DNA of 64,000 nt, taken from Rhabdophis nuchalis (Eukaryota; Chordata; Lepidosauria; Squamata; Natricidae). The stretch covers positions 16,821,574-16,885,573 of the forward strand of contig CM077658.1 of the NCBI GenBank assembly GCA_039707465.1. Reading direction: 5' to 3'. The notes under the pieces were generated by a model that was not told the DNA's origin, did not search any database, and worked only from the letters and a program-made list of their open reading frames with translations. How positions within the stretch are numbered: position 1 is the stretch's first letter; each line of letters begins with the position of its first letter. Shown here piece by piece: positions 32,368-43,048 of the stretch. Position numbers and translations under genes: made by a program.

Positions 32368-32439
32368 ACAGGAGGCTGCAACCCACAGCTCTGGAGCCAC
32401 ATGTGGCTCTTTCATCCCTCTGCTGTGGCTCCCTGTCAC
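32368..32439. mobile_element. End fragment of the GTCGGCAACC hAT family
   Basis: CAGGAGGCTGCAACCCACAG then GAGCCACATGTGGCTCTTTC and CATCCCTCTGCTG correspond to the reversed right half of the 25638 and 59408 elements. Confidence 0.65.
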
Positions 32440-32544
32440 TCAAATTATGAGTCATGATGGCCAATGTGCAATACCCGATTTATTGAGGTTTTTGGCCCAT
32501 CTTATTTTTTTCTGTTGCATGCAGAAATAAATTTTTGTTGCCAT

Positions 32545-32659
32545 TTCTGGCTGGCCCAAGGGTGGTGTGGGAATGGGGATTTTGCAGTATCCTTCCCCTG
32601 CCACGCCCACCAAGCCACGCCCACAGAACCGGTAGTAACACAATTGAATTTCACCACTG
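32545..32659 (+). mobile_element. hAT transposon fragment, GGTGG-end family
   Basis: GGGAATGGGGATTTTGCAG, CCACGCCCACAGAACCGG and the terminal TTTCACCACTG match the right half of the 7563 copy. Confidence 0.78.
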
Positions 32660-33834
32660 CACCATTCCACTTGTGTACACTGGGACTCAGAAAGGCTGCA
32701 CCATAAAATTGTTAGAAGCTACTCAGCCAGCTCCCCGTAGCCTATTTATTTCTGTTGTCTGATCTTGACAAAAACAGAACTCCTTCCTTCCATCCGCTAC
32801 ATTTATTGTAAATGAAAACATTGGTAAGATATCTTTCTGCCTTTTAACATAAGGCCTTTTTTAATCTTTACCTATAATGGTCATCAAATTGGGTCTAATA
32901 CAAAAATCTAAAGTAAATATGCTTATAGCCTGCTTATGCAAACCATCAACACCATTTTTCAAAAAGCAGAATTTTGCCAAATAGACCATGGTTAAAATTT
33001 ATTTCAGGGAAAACTAGCTTTGCTTTGCAAAAAAAATACTCCCCCACCCCATTTCTGTTAGCATATTTCATCAATGATGACTGTTTCTTCGGCAACACAG
33101 AGAGGTATTTTGTGATCAAAATACATCATTAAGACTTCAAGCCCCAGTCAGAAAATGAGAGTTTAAAATTCAGAAAAGATAGTTTGCAAATAGCAAGCTA
33201 ATACTGAGCCATCCTTCTTAAAAGGAGCTGTTTTTCAAGCGGGGAGGAATTGATGATCCTGCCATGTTTTCATTTAAAACCAGAGTGTTCCTGAACTAAG
33301 AAGTCTGAGTCGCAGTGCACAATTCTGCTCATTTCTCTTCTCTTTTTTTTTTTAAAATTAGATTTGTTTATTCTCAGGGAGATCATAGGAATTTTTAAAG
33401 GTTAAGGACGCATTTTGCTTTTACGAACAGAATGGCAAACTTTCCGGGAGAAAGAAAGTTTCAAAATACTTTCCGCAAAGCCCCAAAGCAAAGAGAAGAG
33501 TTGGACGCCTTGGCCCAGTCCTTACCCTAAACTGGTTTCAGTGGGAAGAGAGAACAAAATGTCACTGTCTCCCACAAAATTGTGAAACTGATTTCCTTCA
33601 CTTCTCTCTAGAAAACTCGTTAGTTGGGGAAATAGCTTTTCTTTGTCCTGATTTATCTTCAATCAAGATCCAAGGATGTATAATCCATAACTATAGGGGT
33701 TGCATAAAACCGCCAGGACTGGAAAGCTAGATAAATTGGTTTGCTTTACATTTTAAAATTTTGTTTAGCGTACACTGGGATTAGCTCATCCCACTCATGC
33801 TGGCAAAAGAGGCATGCTGTGGGTCCCATCAGCC
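32660..33834. other. Single-copy stretch, no gene seen
   Basis: No repeat or exon recognised. Confidence 0.4.
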
Positions 33835-34465
33835 CAATTATTCTGGCTGGCAGGGTTCAGGAGAAGGGCCTTCTCTGGGGTTGCTCCTGCCCTCTGGAAC
33901 ATAGCAATAGCAACAGCACTTAGACTTATATACTGCTTCACAGTGCTTTACAGTCCTCTCTAAGCAGTTTACATAGTTAACATATTGCCCCCAACACTTT
34001 GGGTCCTCATTTTTCAAACTTCGGAAGGATGGGAAGCTGAGTCAACCTTGAGCTTGGTGAGATTCGAACTGCCAAATTGCAGGCAGCCAGCAGTCAGCAG
34101 AAGTAGCCTGAGTGCTGCACTCTAACCACTGCGCCACCACGGCTCAACAACATCTTGCTTCCCTGATGTGAGGTTGGCCCTGATCCTCCGATTCTTTTGT
34201 AAGGGCCTAAAGATGTGACTCTGCCAGTTGGCCTGGAGCCCCAGTGGGGCATCAGCACATTGGGGACGGTTGATCACATAACAGCAAATTCCATCTCTCC
34301 CCATTCCTCCCCTGCCCTCCCCACATGTCCTTGATTTTAATCTCTGTTTTTAATTTATTTAGGTTTTAATGTAGATGTATTTTTCTATGTCTGCAAGCCA
34401 CCCAGAGTTACTTTATGATAAGATGAGCAGTCAATGGATTTTATAAACAAACAAACAAAAATGTA
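33835..34465 (+). mobile_element. Old L2-related LINE 3' end, split by a SINE
   Basis: GTTCAGGAGAAGGGCCTTC and GCCCTCTGGAAC at 33850-33900 match the L2 coding segment near 41.61 kb. After the SINE, 34147-34465 continues as a 3' UTR with CTGCAAGCCACCCAGAGTTA and an A/C-rich tail. Strongly diverged from the young L2. Confidence 0.6.
33901..34146 (-). repeat. tRNA-headed SINE, GCTATT-tail family
   Basis: + strand ATAGCAATAGCAACAGCAC, through TTGCCCCCAACACTTTGGG and GAGATTCGAACTGCC, to CTAACCACTGCGCCACCAC. Inserted within the old L2. Confidence 0.9.
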
Positions 34466-35402
34466 AATGTAAATTTAAATGTATATGTAAAAGTTGTTAA
34501 AGTTACACTTTCAAAAAGGACGAAGGGATGGCTACAGCCAAGAGGGCAGGAAAAACCTAAAAGGACAGAGTATCTCCACACACAAAAGTGACGGAGCTTA
34601 TTCTCAACAAATTATAATCTTGCGATGTGCTAAAACGGCCAAAAATTCCCATCTGCTAAAGCACAGTGGGAACCTATTTCCAATGCACGAGTTAAATTAT
34701 CTATGCCAAATTGCCCCATAAGAAGAGAATTTGGGCTGCTGTATCTGAGCTGAAAAAATTCAGAGGATGACTAGAGTGCATGAAGCATGAGGATTTTTCC
34801 CCTCCTTTGCTGTCATTTAGTGGTCTTCTGGATTTATGACGCTTACACATGATAGCCAGGAAACATCTTGTTGATGGCTTGGAGCAGTGTTATAATGCTG
34901 CTTGGTGTGGTTTGAGTATAATGCTGACCAGAGCTTATAATGATAAATACAATATAGTGCAGTTTGTTTCCTGGAGTTGCTTATAACAATATGGTTACTT
35001 ACCCAAGTAAAACTTACATTGATTTTTCACTGGAACTCAGATTTCATGCTGGGAGTAATTAATGGAACTTGGGGCTTTGTGTCAGCTAAAGGAATGATAG
35101 GCAGCTTACTTTTCCTTAGCCATGTCTACATGTAACACATTATATGGTGCAATATATTTGCAGAGATCAAAGCAGCAATTGGGTTCACATGAATGCATCC
35201 CAGATTTGCACCAGATCTCTCTTTATTGCATATGCACACATGTAACACTCTATCTATCTGACCTACTGATCACACAAAACCCTTATAAACAGAAGAATAC
35301 TGACACTGACATCTGCTAAACTCCACTGAAGATGTTACCTACTGTGGTAATGAAATGTTCAGACAAACCCACAAGCTCGGAGTATGAACCTTCATCCTCT
35401 AT
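34466..35402. other. Single-copy stretch, no gene seen
   Basis: No repeat or exon recognised. Confidence 0.4.
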
Positions 35403-35561
35403 ATGTCTATCATCTTTCCATCCATCCATCTCTCCATCTCTCCTGCCCTCCACCCACCCATACACCCACTCATCCACACACCCACCCACCTACCTCTCCA
35501 TCCATCCATCCATTCATCCATCCATCCATCCATCCATCCATCCATCCATCCATCCATCCAC
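35403..35561. repeat. TCCA tetranucleotide microsatellite
   Basis: Imperfect CATC/CACC-type copies lead into a nearly pure TCCA run from about 35497 to 35560. Confidence 0.93.
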
Positions 35562-35925
35562 ATCTATCTGTCATAGCTATCTAGAATGTGTCTGTGTAGT
35601 TTATATTAATTGAAGAAAATTGTCTGATCTTTAAAGGATGTGATTGTGAATGCAATGGAGAAACAGATATTTAAAAATGTAATGCTCTACTGGTAAGAAT
35701 GATCAAACTTGTATTAGAAAACTCTCCCATCACACATAAGCTTCCTTCTTCGGCCCTCTCCTTTATCTTGAAAATCTCAGAAATCAGTGTGCGGCAACAC
35801 ATACTTAGCTGTGCAGGAAGTGATCCACCACACTGTGATATGTAAGTGTCTTGCTGGCATAAAGTAATTCACTTTATAGGTTTCTCTTAGGGGTCCCTCA
35901 AAAAGTTTTTGGGAGAATGTAATAA

Positions 35926-35928
<3 letters not shown>
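35562..35928. other. Single-copy stretch, no gene seen
   Basis: No repeat or exon recognised. Confidence 0.4.

Positions 35929-36006
<78 letters not shown>
35929..36006. repeat. GA dinucleotide microsatellite
   Basis: A pure run of about 39 GA units. Leu-Ser frames on the other strand are artefacts. Confidence 0.97.
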
Positions 36007-36008
<2 letters not shown>

Positions 36009-37275
36009 ACTAAGCAAGAATTGTGCTTTGAATCCTGGAGAAGAAGGACTCGGTGTTTTTATTAGGACCAAATAGTGTGAGGGTAAATGTAAGAGAAAAC
36101 CAATGTTCTGAAATAACAATGTTTTGAGGGGGGAAAACGAACACCACAAAGCTGACTTCAATGTTAGGCATTTACTAAAATTGATTGGGAGTGAAGGACT
36201 CATTGTGAACCTGAGATTTCATGGGACGAATCTGGGCTTTTGACAGATTGAAGTAAAGCCTTGCAGAGTAGAACTTGCATTTTGGCCAATTAGTGGAAGG
36301 AGCTAGTTGTATCTTATGCACCAGAACAAATTTTTCAGTTTCAGCTTAAGAGTCCCTGAACAGTTTTTATCAGAGGTTACAAGATACAAATCGGGCAGTT
36401 AAAATTCAGTACCATGGAGAGCTCCCTTGATTTACACTTTGCACTCCGGATGTTCCCAGTTTCACTTAAAATGAAATCTAATATTAGATTTGTGTGCATT
36501 TCAGAAAAAAATGATATGGAAGTAATCCTTTGGATGAGCACAGCACTTTCCTGCTATTTATTAAAACAGCCTAATTTTTTTTTGTAGACTTCTTTTAAAA
36601 AATAATGCTTCTGGTTTATAAATCATGCTTTATAAATTTACAAAGCGGTGACATCTTTTTCAAAAAAAGATGCCTACCAAGATTTATGCTGATTTAATAA
36701 GAAGCAGATAAGTGCTGTGCTATATTAAATATATGAAAATTTCTTTAAAAAGTTATTCATCATAAGATGATCAGTATTTAGTGGCCCACATAAACACCAG
36801 CCCTATAAAGAAATGGCAATTTTTATTTGTTTGAATGGAAAGAGGCTATGGCTAACTGGAAAACAAATGCAGACTTACTTGTACAACCAGCAAACCATTA
36901 TCAAGCAAATAATAATAATTCAACCAGAAATTGTTTTTTTTTTTTAAAAATGGGATTGTGTAACATCAGGTTAACTTTACTGTTTACTGTTATAGTATGT
37001 GCAAATTTGTATACGCTAATTTTTTTCTTTTTAAACAGCACTAGGAGAAAAGTGCTGCAAGCCAACCAATTAGTTTTAGCCTGAGCTAAGAACCCAGGAG
37101 AAAAACACACAGGAGAATGATCAAAAAGCTGTCCTTTCATTCTTCCTCTACTAATTAAAGACATTTCTCCCAATAGTTAGCTCACATTTTATTTTGAAAC
37201 TGGTTCATCACCACCATCCAAAAAAACCCTAAATAAATGTAAGGTGAGAGATATGGTCCTTATCTGTTTTACTAG
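36007..37275. other. Single-copy AT-rich stretch, no gene seen
   Basis: No repeat or exon recognised. Confidence 0.4.
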
Positions 37276-37566
37276 TGTTGTGGCCTGCCAGCAGCCAGCA
37301 GAGCTGGAAGAAGATTCGGACAGTGAGGAGGTTAGGGAGGAACATGGGCCAGTCCTGGAGTCTGAGGAAGGCTCTGATGAGGGCTCTGTGTCGGAGGCAG
37401 AGAAGGAGCCAGAGCTGTAAGCCAGTTATCAGCTGCCTTCAGAGTCAGACATTGGTGAGTCAGCCAAACAGCTGGAGCCTGTTCCCAGTGTGCGCATGTG
37501 CAGAGTTGAGAGACGAAGGGAACAGCTAAAGAAAAGGAGTCAACTTGAGAGTAAGGCCATGGGCCA
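37276..37566 (+). mobile_element. LTR 5' fragment, same family as 21.7-22.9 kb
   Basis: Starts TGTTGTGGCCTGCCAGCAGC and runs through CAGTGAGGAGGTTAGGG and GTCGGAGGCAGAG, matching the minus-strand copies at 22878 and 56201. Cut off where a SINE tail fragment abuts. Confidence 0.7.
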
Positions 37567-37569
37567 CTT

Positions 37570-37697
37570 GGCATTTAGTCATGGAGATATCTTCTGACAG
37601 CACTGGATCTTCGGTTTTGAAACAGAGATGAGCACCATTCCCTAGAGTCGGGAATGACAAGCACATACAGTATGTGCGAGGGGAACCTTTACCTTAT
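37570..37697 (+). repeat. Sauria-type SINE 3' fragment
   Basis: CATTTAGTCATGGAGATATC through CCCTAGAGTCGGGAATGAC to GAGGGGAACCTTTACCTTA. 5'-truncated. Confidence 0.85.
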
Positions 37698-38461
37698 TAA
37701 TTTGATTGGCGTGAATGTTACATTGAATTCTTAGCAACGCCAGACAGGTGATGAGGGGATGGTGCACACACGAGTGCTCACAATACAGGATCAACGACCG
37801 TCGAGTAACTCTTGCTTAGATTTCCTGTGCTAGCCCAACTTAAGTGCCACAAAGTTGGCATCACCTAACCAGCAGCCCTGATGTAATTAAATGACATAAA
37901 GAGGTTCCTTACATAACTGAATAGAAAGCCGTGGGCAAGTTTAAGCCGCTCTAAAAGAAGATTCAATTATATTCTCAGAAGATCTAATTAATAGATGCAC
38001 CGAACAATAAGCAGGCCATTCTTACCGACTGCTAAAAGTGCCATTTGTAATAACCGTTGTCTACCAATCCTTTCGGGCAATAGAGAGGGAAAAAATCCAG
38101 TGTAAATATTTAGGTACATTTTAAAATTTGATAGCCTTATTTAGACAGCTTTAATGCATTTCCCCCTCTGCTTTAAACACCTCTTCAAATAATACATCTG
38201 GAACCATGCAGGCTTTTTAGCATAGCACCTTGACCCAAGCTGGAAAAAAACATACAAATTCAGCCTCATCGGATCCAGCCTCATCCAACCAAGTAATTTT
38301 GAGCATTACTTATCATGTTTGAGGCTGAATGGTCAATGAATTGAATTAATTTCACGGAATTTCTCAGCTGCTCAATTCACCTATTGAATTCCTGGTTTAC
38401 ATGTTCAGTCAAAAAATAGGCAGGAATGCATCACTCTCCCATGACCATGTAATTCTTCACC
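37698..38461. other. Single-copy stretch; possible conserved noncoding segment
   Basis: No exon. About 37930-38240 is repeat-free, low in stops of any one kind of bias, with TAATTAATAG and TTTAATGCATTT cores. Confidence 0.35.
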
Positions 38462-38501
38462 TAAGGTAAAGGTAAAGGTTCCCCTTGCACAAATGTGCTA
38501 G

Positions 38502-41500
38502 TTGTTCCTGACTCTAGAGGGCGGTGCTCATCTCTGTTTCAAAGCCAAAGAGCCAGCACTGTCCATGGTCATCTGGTGGAAAAGGAAACTGAGGGGTTTT
38601 TTAGGGGGCTTTTTAACTCGGTTTTTAAGGGGTTCTGGGGTGGGTTTTTTAGGGGGTACCAGGGAGGTGGGTGGGCACAGACAGGGAGAGACAGAGGGAA
38701 AAAAGGAAAGAAAGGGCCGGACCAGCAGTTGGCGGAGGGAAGCGGAAGGATCCGGCAAGAGGGGGGAAACACAAGTCATTCCGGTGGAGGGCTTCCCCAT
38801 CCAGAGGGTCGTGGGGAGGGGCAGGTCCGAGGGGAGACAAGTTCCATCCTCCCGGTTGGAGGCACGTAGCCGTTGGTTACAAACGGTCAGTTGCCACAAC
38901 CCCCGCAGGCTAGGTGGTCAGGGAGTACAGAGCCAGGGCCTGCGGCTGATGTTTTGCAACGCCAGGTCCGTTGTCAACAAAGCCCCCCTCATTAATGACC
39001 TGGTGTCAGAGGGGGAGCCGGACCTGGCTGGAATTGCGGAGACCTGGTTGGGCCACGAGGGAGGACTCCCCCTCGTTGAAATGTACCGCGCTTTTCATCA
39101 GCCCCGGGCCCTAGGCAGGGGTGGTGGGGTAGCGGTCATTGTTAAGGAAGGTCTTGAGCCGAGAGAGACCGTTGTGCCACAGACCACCGGTTGTGAGTCC
39201 CTCTGCGTGAAGTGGGGCCTAGGGAGGCAGTTGGGCTTGCTGGTTGTATACCTGGCTCCCCGCTATGTAGCAGCAGCCCTGCTCGAGCTCCTAGAGGTGA
39301 TCGCTACGGTGGCAGTTGAGACCCCCAGACTTTTAGTCATGGGGGACTTTAACCTGCCATCGGTGGGCGAATCATCCGGGGTAGCTCGGGAGTTCATGGC
39401 TTCCATGACGGCCATGGACCTGACCCAAGTAATTCAAGGCCCCACGCACGAGGGTGGACATACACCGGATCTCATCTTTGTCTCAGGCCAATGGAAGAGT
39501 GATCTGGGTATAGGGGATATAGTCATCACACCCTTGTCATGGACAGACCACTCACTTCTCCGGCTTGACTTTCCGACCGCTACTCCCCTCCGCGGGGAGG
39601 TGGAACCTGAGTTACCAATCTGGTTCCGCCCCAGGCGCCTGATGGACCCAGATGGGTTCCAAGCGGCGCTTGGGCCACTTCCTGTACCCCTGACCCGCGC
39701 CCCGATGGAGGACCTCGTGGCCGCATGGAATACTGCGACCACGGGAGCCTTGGATCGGGTCGCGCCCTTGCGGCCTCTCTTGCGGCGGCGAGCCACCCTG
39801 GCTCCTTGGTTTACCGAGGAGCTGAGGGTGATGAAATGCCACAAGAGATGCCTAGAGAGAAGATGGAGGTATACCCGCTCTGAATCTGACCGGACACAGG
39901 TAAGAGCCCATTTACGGACTTACATTGTGGTGCTGAGAGTGGCCAAACGCCATCATTGCGCCACTCTCATAGCATCCGCAGATAACCACCCTGCCGCCCT
40001 GTTTAGGGTGACCCGTACCCTCCTTCAACAGAGGGTGCGGGAAGCCCCCTTACAGGGTAGAGCAGAGGAATTTGTGTCTTATCTTCAGGAGAAAATCGCT
40101 CAGATACAGAATGAGTTAGCCCCCATTGCTGGTCCAGTGGATTGCCACGAGGGGGATCTTGTTTGGGAGGAGTTTGACTCCGTTACTTCCGAGGATATGG
40201 ACAGGTTACGTGGGCGGCTGCGAGCCACCACATGTTTATTGGACCCGTGTCCCTCCTGGCTTGTACTGGCATCCTGGGAGGTGACACGAGGCTGGCTCCA
40301 AGAGGTTATCAACGCATCCTTGAGTGAGGGTTCCTTGCCTGCCTCCCTAAAAGAGGCCATGGTGAGGCCCCTCCGCAAGAAGCCCTCTCTGGATCCAGCT
40401 TTATTAACCAACTATCATCCAGTCTCCAACCTTCCCTTCCTGGCGAAGGTTGTTGAGAGTGTGGTGGCACAACAGTTTCCCCGTCATCTGGAGGAAGTTG
40501 ATTATCTAGACCTGCGCCAGTCCGGCTTTCGGCCCGGGCATAGCACCGAGACGGCATTGGTCGCGTTGGTGGATGATCTCTGGAGGGCCAGAGATGGGGG
40601 TTGCTCCTCCATCCTGGTTCTGTTAGACCTCTCGGCGGCTTTCGATACCATCGACCATGGTATCCTATTGCATCGGCTGGGGGGGTTGGGGGTGGGAGGC
40701 ACCGTTTTGCGGTGGTTCTCCTCCTACCTCTCTGGCCGATCGCAATTTGTGTTGACAGGAGAGCAGAGGTCGACCCCGAGACCCCTCACATGTGGGGTGC
40801 CTCAGGGGTCGGTCCTCTCGCCTCTCCTGTTCAACACATACATGAAGCCGCTGGGCGAGATCATCCGTGGTTTTGGGGTAGAGTATCATCTCTACGCTGA
40901 TGATACTCAGCTGTATATATCTACCCCAAACCACCCCAACGATGCCGTAGCGGTGATGTGCCAGTGCCTGGAAGCCGTGCGGATCTGGATGGGAAGTAAC
41001 GGACTCAGGCTCAACCCGACCAAGACCGAGTGGCTGTGGTTTCCGGCTGCCCGATTCAACCAGCTGACTCCATCGCTGGCCATAGGGGGCGAACATCTTG
41101 CCCCTGTGGATGGGGCGCGCAACTTGGGTGTCCTCCTGGATGCCCGGCTGTCCATGGAAGATCAAGTGACAGCCGTGGCCAGGAGGGCGTTTTACCAGGT
41201 TCGCTTGGTACGCCAGTTGCGCCCCCTATTGGATCGGGACGCCCTTCGCACAGTCACTCATGCTCTCGTGACATCCCGACTGGACTATTGCAACTCTCTC
41301 TACATGGGGCTCCCCTTGAGGTGCACCCGGAGACTTCAGTTGGTCCAGAACGCAGCCGCGCGAGCAATAATGGGAGCCTCTAGGTTCACCCACGTAACAC
41401 TGCTCTTGCGCGAGCTGCACTGGCTACCTGTCATCTTCCGGGTGCGCTTCAAGGTGTTAGTCATCATCTTCAAAGCGCTCCATGGCTCGGGACCTAGCTA

Positions 41501-41741
41501 TCTGCGGGATCGGATCCTGCCCCATACATCCTCACGGCCGATTCGCTCCCACAGAGAGGGACTTCTCCGGGTGCCGTCCACTAGACTTTGTCAGCGGGTG
41601 ACGCCCAGGGGAAGGGCCTTCTCTGTGGCGGGCCCAGCCCTCTGGAACGACCTTCCCCCCGATATCAGGACAACCACAGACCTCCGCTCCTTCCGCCTAA
41701 AATTAAAGACACATCTGTTTCGCTTGGCCGGCCTAGGGTAG
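38502..41741 (+). CDS. L2-type ORF: AP-type endonuclease plus reverse transcriptase
   Basis: 1079 codons without interruption. Codons 1 to about 24 are SINE sequence and about 25-147 a basic, glycine-rich leader with no fold I recognise, so the native start is uncertain. The endonuclease starts near residue 148 (N153 in FCNARS, then AETWLG, MGDFNLPS and WTDHSLL). The RT has RQSGFRPGHSTETALV, LDLSAAFD with Asp709, GVPQGSVLSPLLFN, and YADD at 798-801. The C-terminal region includes [18 protein letters not shown] and [14 protein letters not shown]. It would carry out target-primed reverse transcription of its own transcript. No disabling mutation is visible in the catalytic motifs; activity is inference. 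Confidence 0.9.
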   Translation: MFLTLEGGAHLCFKAKEPALSMVIWWKRKLRGFLGGFLTRFLRGSGVGFLGGTREVGGHRQGETEGKKERKGRTSSWRREAEGSGKRGETQVIPVEGFPIQRVVGRGRSEGRQVPSSRLEARSRWLQTVSCHNPRRLGGQGVQSQGLRLMFCNARSVVNKAPLINDLVSEGEPDLAGIAETWLGHEGGLPLVEMYRAFHQPRALGRGGGVAVIVKEGLEPRETVVPQTTGCESLCVKWGLGRQLGLLVVYLAPRYVAAALLELLEVIATVAVETPRLLVMGDFNLPSVGESSGVAREFMASMTAMDLTQVIQGPTHEGGHTPDLIFVSGQWKSDLGIGDIVITPLSWTDHSLLRLDFPTATPLRGEVEPELPIWFRPRRLMDPDGFQAALGPLPVPLTRAPMEDLVAAWNTATTGALDRVAPLRPLLRRRATLAPWFTEELRVMKCHKRCLERRWRYTRSESDRTQVRAHLRTYIVVLRVAKRHHCATLIASADNHPAALFRVTRTLLQQRVREAPLQGRAEEFVSYLQEKIAQIQNELAPIAGPVDCHEGDLVWEEFDSVTSEDMDRLRGRLRATTCLLDPCPSWLVLASWEVTRGWLQEVINASLSEGSLPASLKEAMVRPLRKKPSLDPALLTNYHPVSNLPFLAKVVESVVAQQFPRHLEEVDYLDLRQSGFRPGHSTETALVALVDDLWRARDGGCSSILVLLDLSAAFDTIDHGILLHRLGGLGVGGTVLRWFSSYLSGRSQFVLTGEQRSTPRPLTCGVPQGSVLSPLLFNTYMKPLGEIIRGFGVEYHLYADDTQLYISTPNHPNDAVAVMCQCLEAVRIWMGSNGLRLNPTKTEWLWFPAARFNQLTPSLAIGGEHLAPVDGARNLGVLLDARLSMEDQVTAVARRAFYQVRLVRQLRPLLDRDALRTVTHALVTSRLDYCNSLYMGLPLRCTRRLQLVQNAAARAIMGASRFTHVTLLLRELHWLPVIFRVRFKVLVIIFKALHGSGPSYLRDRILPHTSSRPIRSHREGLLRVPSTRLCQRVTPRGRAFSVAGPALWNDLPPDIRTTTDLRSFRLKLKTHLFRLAGLG

Positions 41742-41928
41742 TCTCTTTTTAGATTGGGGTTAGTTTTAATATGGGATTTTAGCGCAGGGTTAGTTAGTTT
41801 AATTTCATTTTATTATTGTATACTGTTTGTATTTTATATGTATTTTAAATTCCCTGTGCCCCGCCTCGAGTCCCTTCTGGGAGAGAGAGCGGGTTATAAA
41901 TTAAATTATTATTATTATTATTATTATC
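38573..41928 (+). mobile_element. Near-full-length L2-type LINE
   Basis: About 3.36 kb: a G-rich 5' region, one long ORF, a short 3' UTR (CCCTGTGCCCCGCCTCGAG…) and an ATT-repeat tail. Compared with surrounding AT-rich DNA it is GC-rich and keeps many CpGs, which normally decay quickly by methylation, so the insertion is probably recent. 3' fragments of the same family lie at 8169, 19874 and 23884. L2 placement rests on the RT phrases STETALVALVDDL, LLDLSAAFDTIDH and [10 protein letters not shown]. Confidence 0.9.
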
Positions 41929-42294
41929 TCCATGGTTATGTGGCCGGCATGATTAAATGCCGAAAGAACACGGAATGCCAAAGATGTCTCAGTGGTCATG
42001 TGGCTGACGTGACTCAACGCCCTATTTTTTCCACTTGCATTTTTATGTGCTTTTGAACTGCTAGGTTGGCAGAAGCTGGGACAAGTAACGGGAGCTCACT
42101 CCATTATGCGGCACTAGGGATTCAAACCATCGAACTGCCGACCTTTCTGAATGACAAGCTCAGCGTCTTAGTCACTGAGCCACCTTTACCCTTTACCTCT
42201 TCACCTACACCCTTCCTTCTGTGCCCCACTTGTGTAAGCAATTTTACACAGAAGCACACCCCCAGTAGCTTGGAATACCTTTTTCTATCAAATA

Positions 42295-42502
42295 TAGCTA
42301 GTCCACGACTTACGAACACACTTAAGCCTAAAATTTCTGTGGCTAAGTGAAACATTTGTTCAGTAATTTCCCCCTCCATTGTATGACATTTCTTGCCACC
42401 ATAGTTAAGTGAAGATTTCAGTTGTTAAGATAAGAACATGGTTGTTAAGTGAATCTGACTTCCCCATTGACTCTGCTTGTCAGAAGGTCACCAAATACCT
42501 GT
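42295..42502 (+). mobile_element. GTAGTCC-family DNA transposon fragment
   Basis: TAGCTAGTCCACGACTTACG and GGTTGTTAAGTGAATCTGAC parallel the 8819-9158 unit. It is cut at about 42502 by a SINE, and no far end was found. Confidence 0.65.
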
Positions 42503-43048
42503 GTGAGCCATGGTGGCGCAGTGCTGAGGGTGCAGTAATGCAGGCTACTTCTGCTGACTGCCGACTGCCTGAAATTTGGCAGTTTGAATCTCACCAGGCT
42601 CAAGGTGGACTCAGCCTTCCATCCTTCCAAAGTGGGTAAAATGAGGACCCAGATTGTTGTGGGCAATAGGCTGACTCTGCAAACCGGTTGGAGAGGGCTG
42701 TAAAGCAGTGGTGGGTTCCTACTGGTTCTGACTGGTTGGGTCGAACTGTTAGTGCTGACTGCCGGTTCTCTGTATCTGTGAAAGTGGGGCCACTCGCCCC
42801 TGGGTTATATTGGTATTTATTTCTGCTTCCGAAGCCCAGTTGATCAGTGGCGGCAGATTGAATTGCTGCTCTTGCGTTGGTGTCCTTGCTCCTTTCCTTG
42901 TTTGCAATGCGGAAGTTCAATTTTTGCTAAACTGATCACAGGCACGCAGGAAAGCTCACCGAAAGCAAACCGGTTGTGTAGCCAGTAGGCATCCACCCCC
43001 TGCTGTAAAGCACTGTGAAGTGGTATATAAGTCTAAGTGCTATTGCTA
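42503..43048 (+). repeat. tRNA-headed SINE, GCTATT-tail family, split by a hAT MITE
   Basis: Head GAGCCATGGTGGCGCAGTGC, B-box-like GTTTGAATCTC, and body to GGGCTGTAAAG. After the MITE it resumes CTGTAAAGCACTGTGAAG and finishes TAAGTGCTATTGCTATT. Confidence 0.9.
42706..43002. mobile_element. Non-autonomous hAT transposon nested in a SINE
   Basis: Starts CAGTGGTGGGTTCC and ends GCATCCACCCCCTG. Exact 8-bp duplication CTGTAAAG (42698-42705 and 43003-43010) that belongs to the interrupted SINE. 297 bp, no ORF. The terminal repeats are short and imperfect, and the interior contains two ACCGG-type motifs as in the rest of the GGTGG family. Confidence 0.92.

Larger units (their letters stand above)
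38462..42205 (-). repeat. Sauria-type SINE split by a near-complete L2
   Basis: Left piece 38464-38572 has the reversed tail AGGTAAAGGTAAAGGTTCCC and part of the body. The right piece from 41929 runs GTGGCCGGCATGATTAAATG to CTTAGTCACTGAGCCACC near 42183. TCCATGGTCAT (38562-38572) and TCCATGGTTAT (41929-41939) are the duplicated target. The right piece also carries a small internal duplication of the GTCATGTGGC segment (about 41935-42015). Confidence 0.88.

Noticed and set aside
35777..36203. Leu-Ser repeat frames
   Set aside because: Translation of a GA dinucleotide run.
40665..41165. Minus-strand frame of 166 codons
   Set aside because: Antisense shadow of the L2 ORF in GC-rich DNA.
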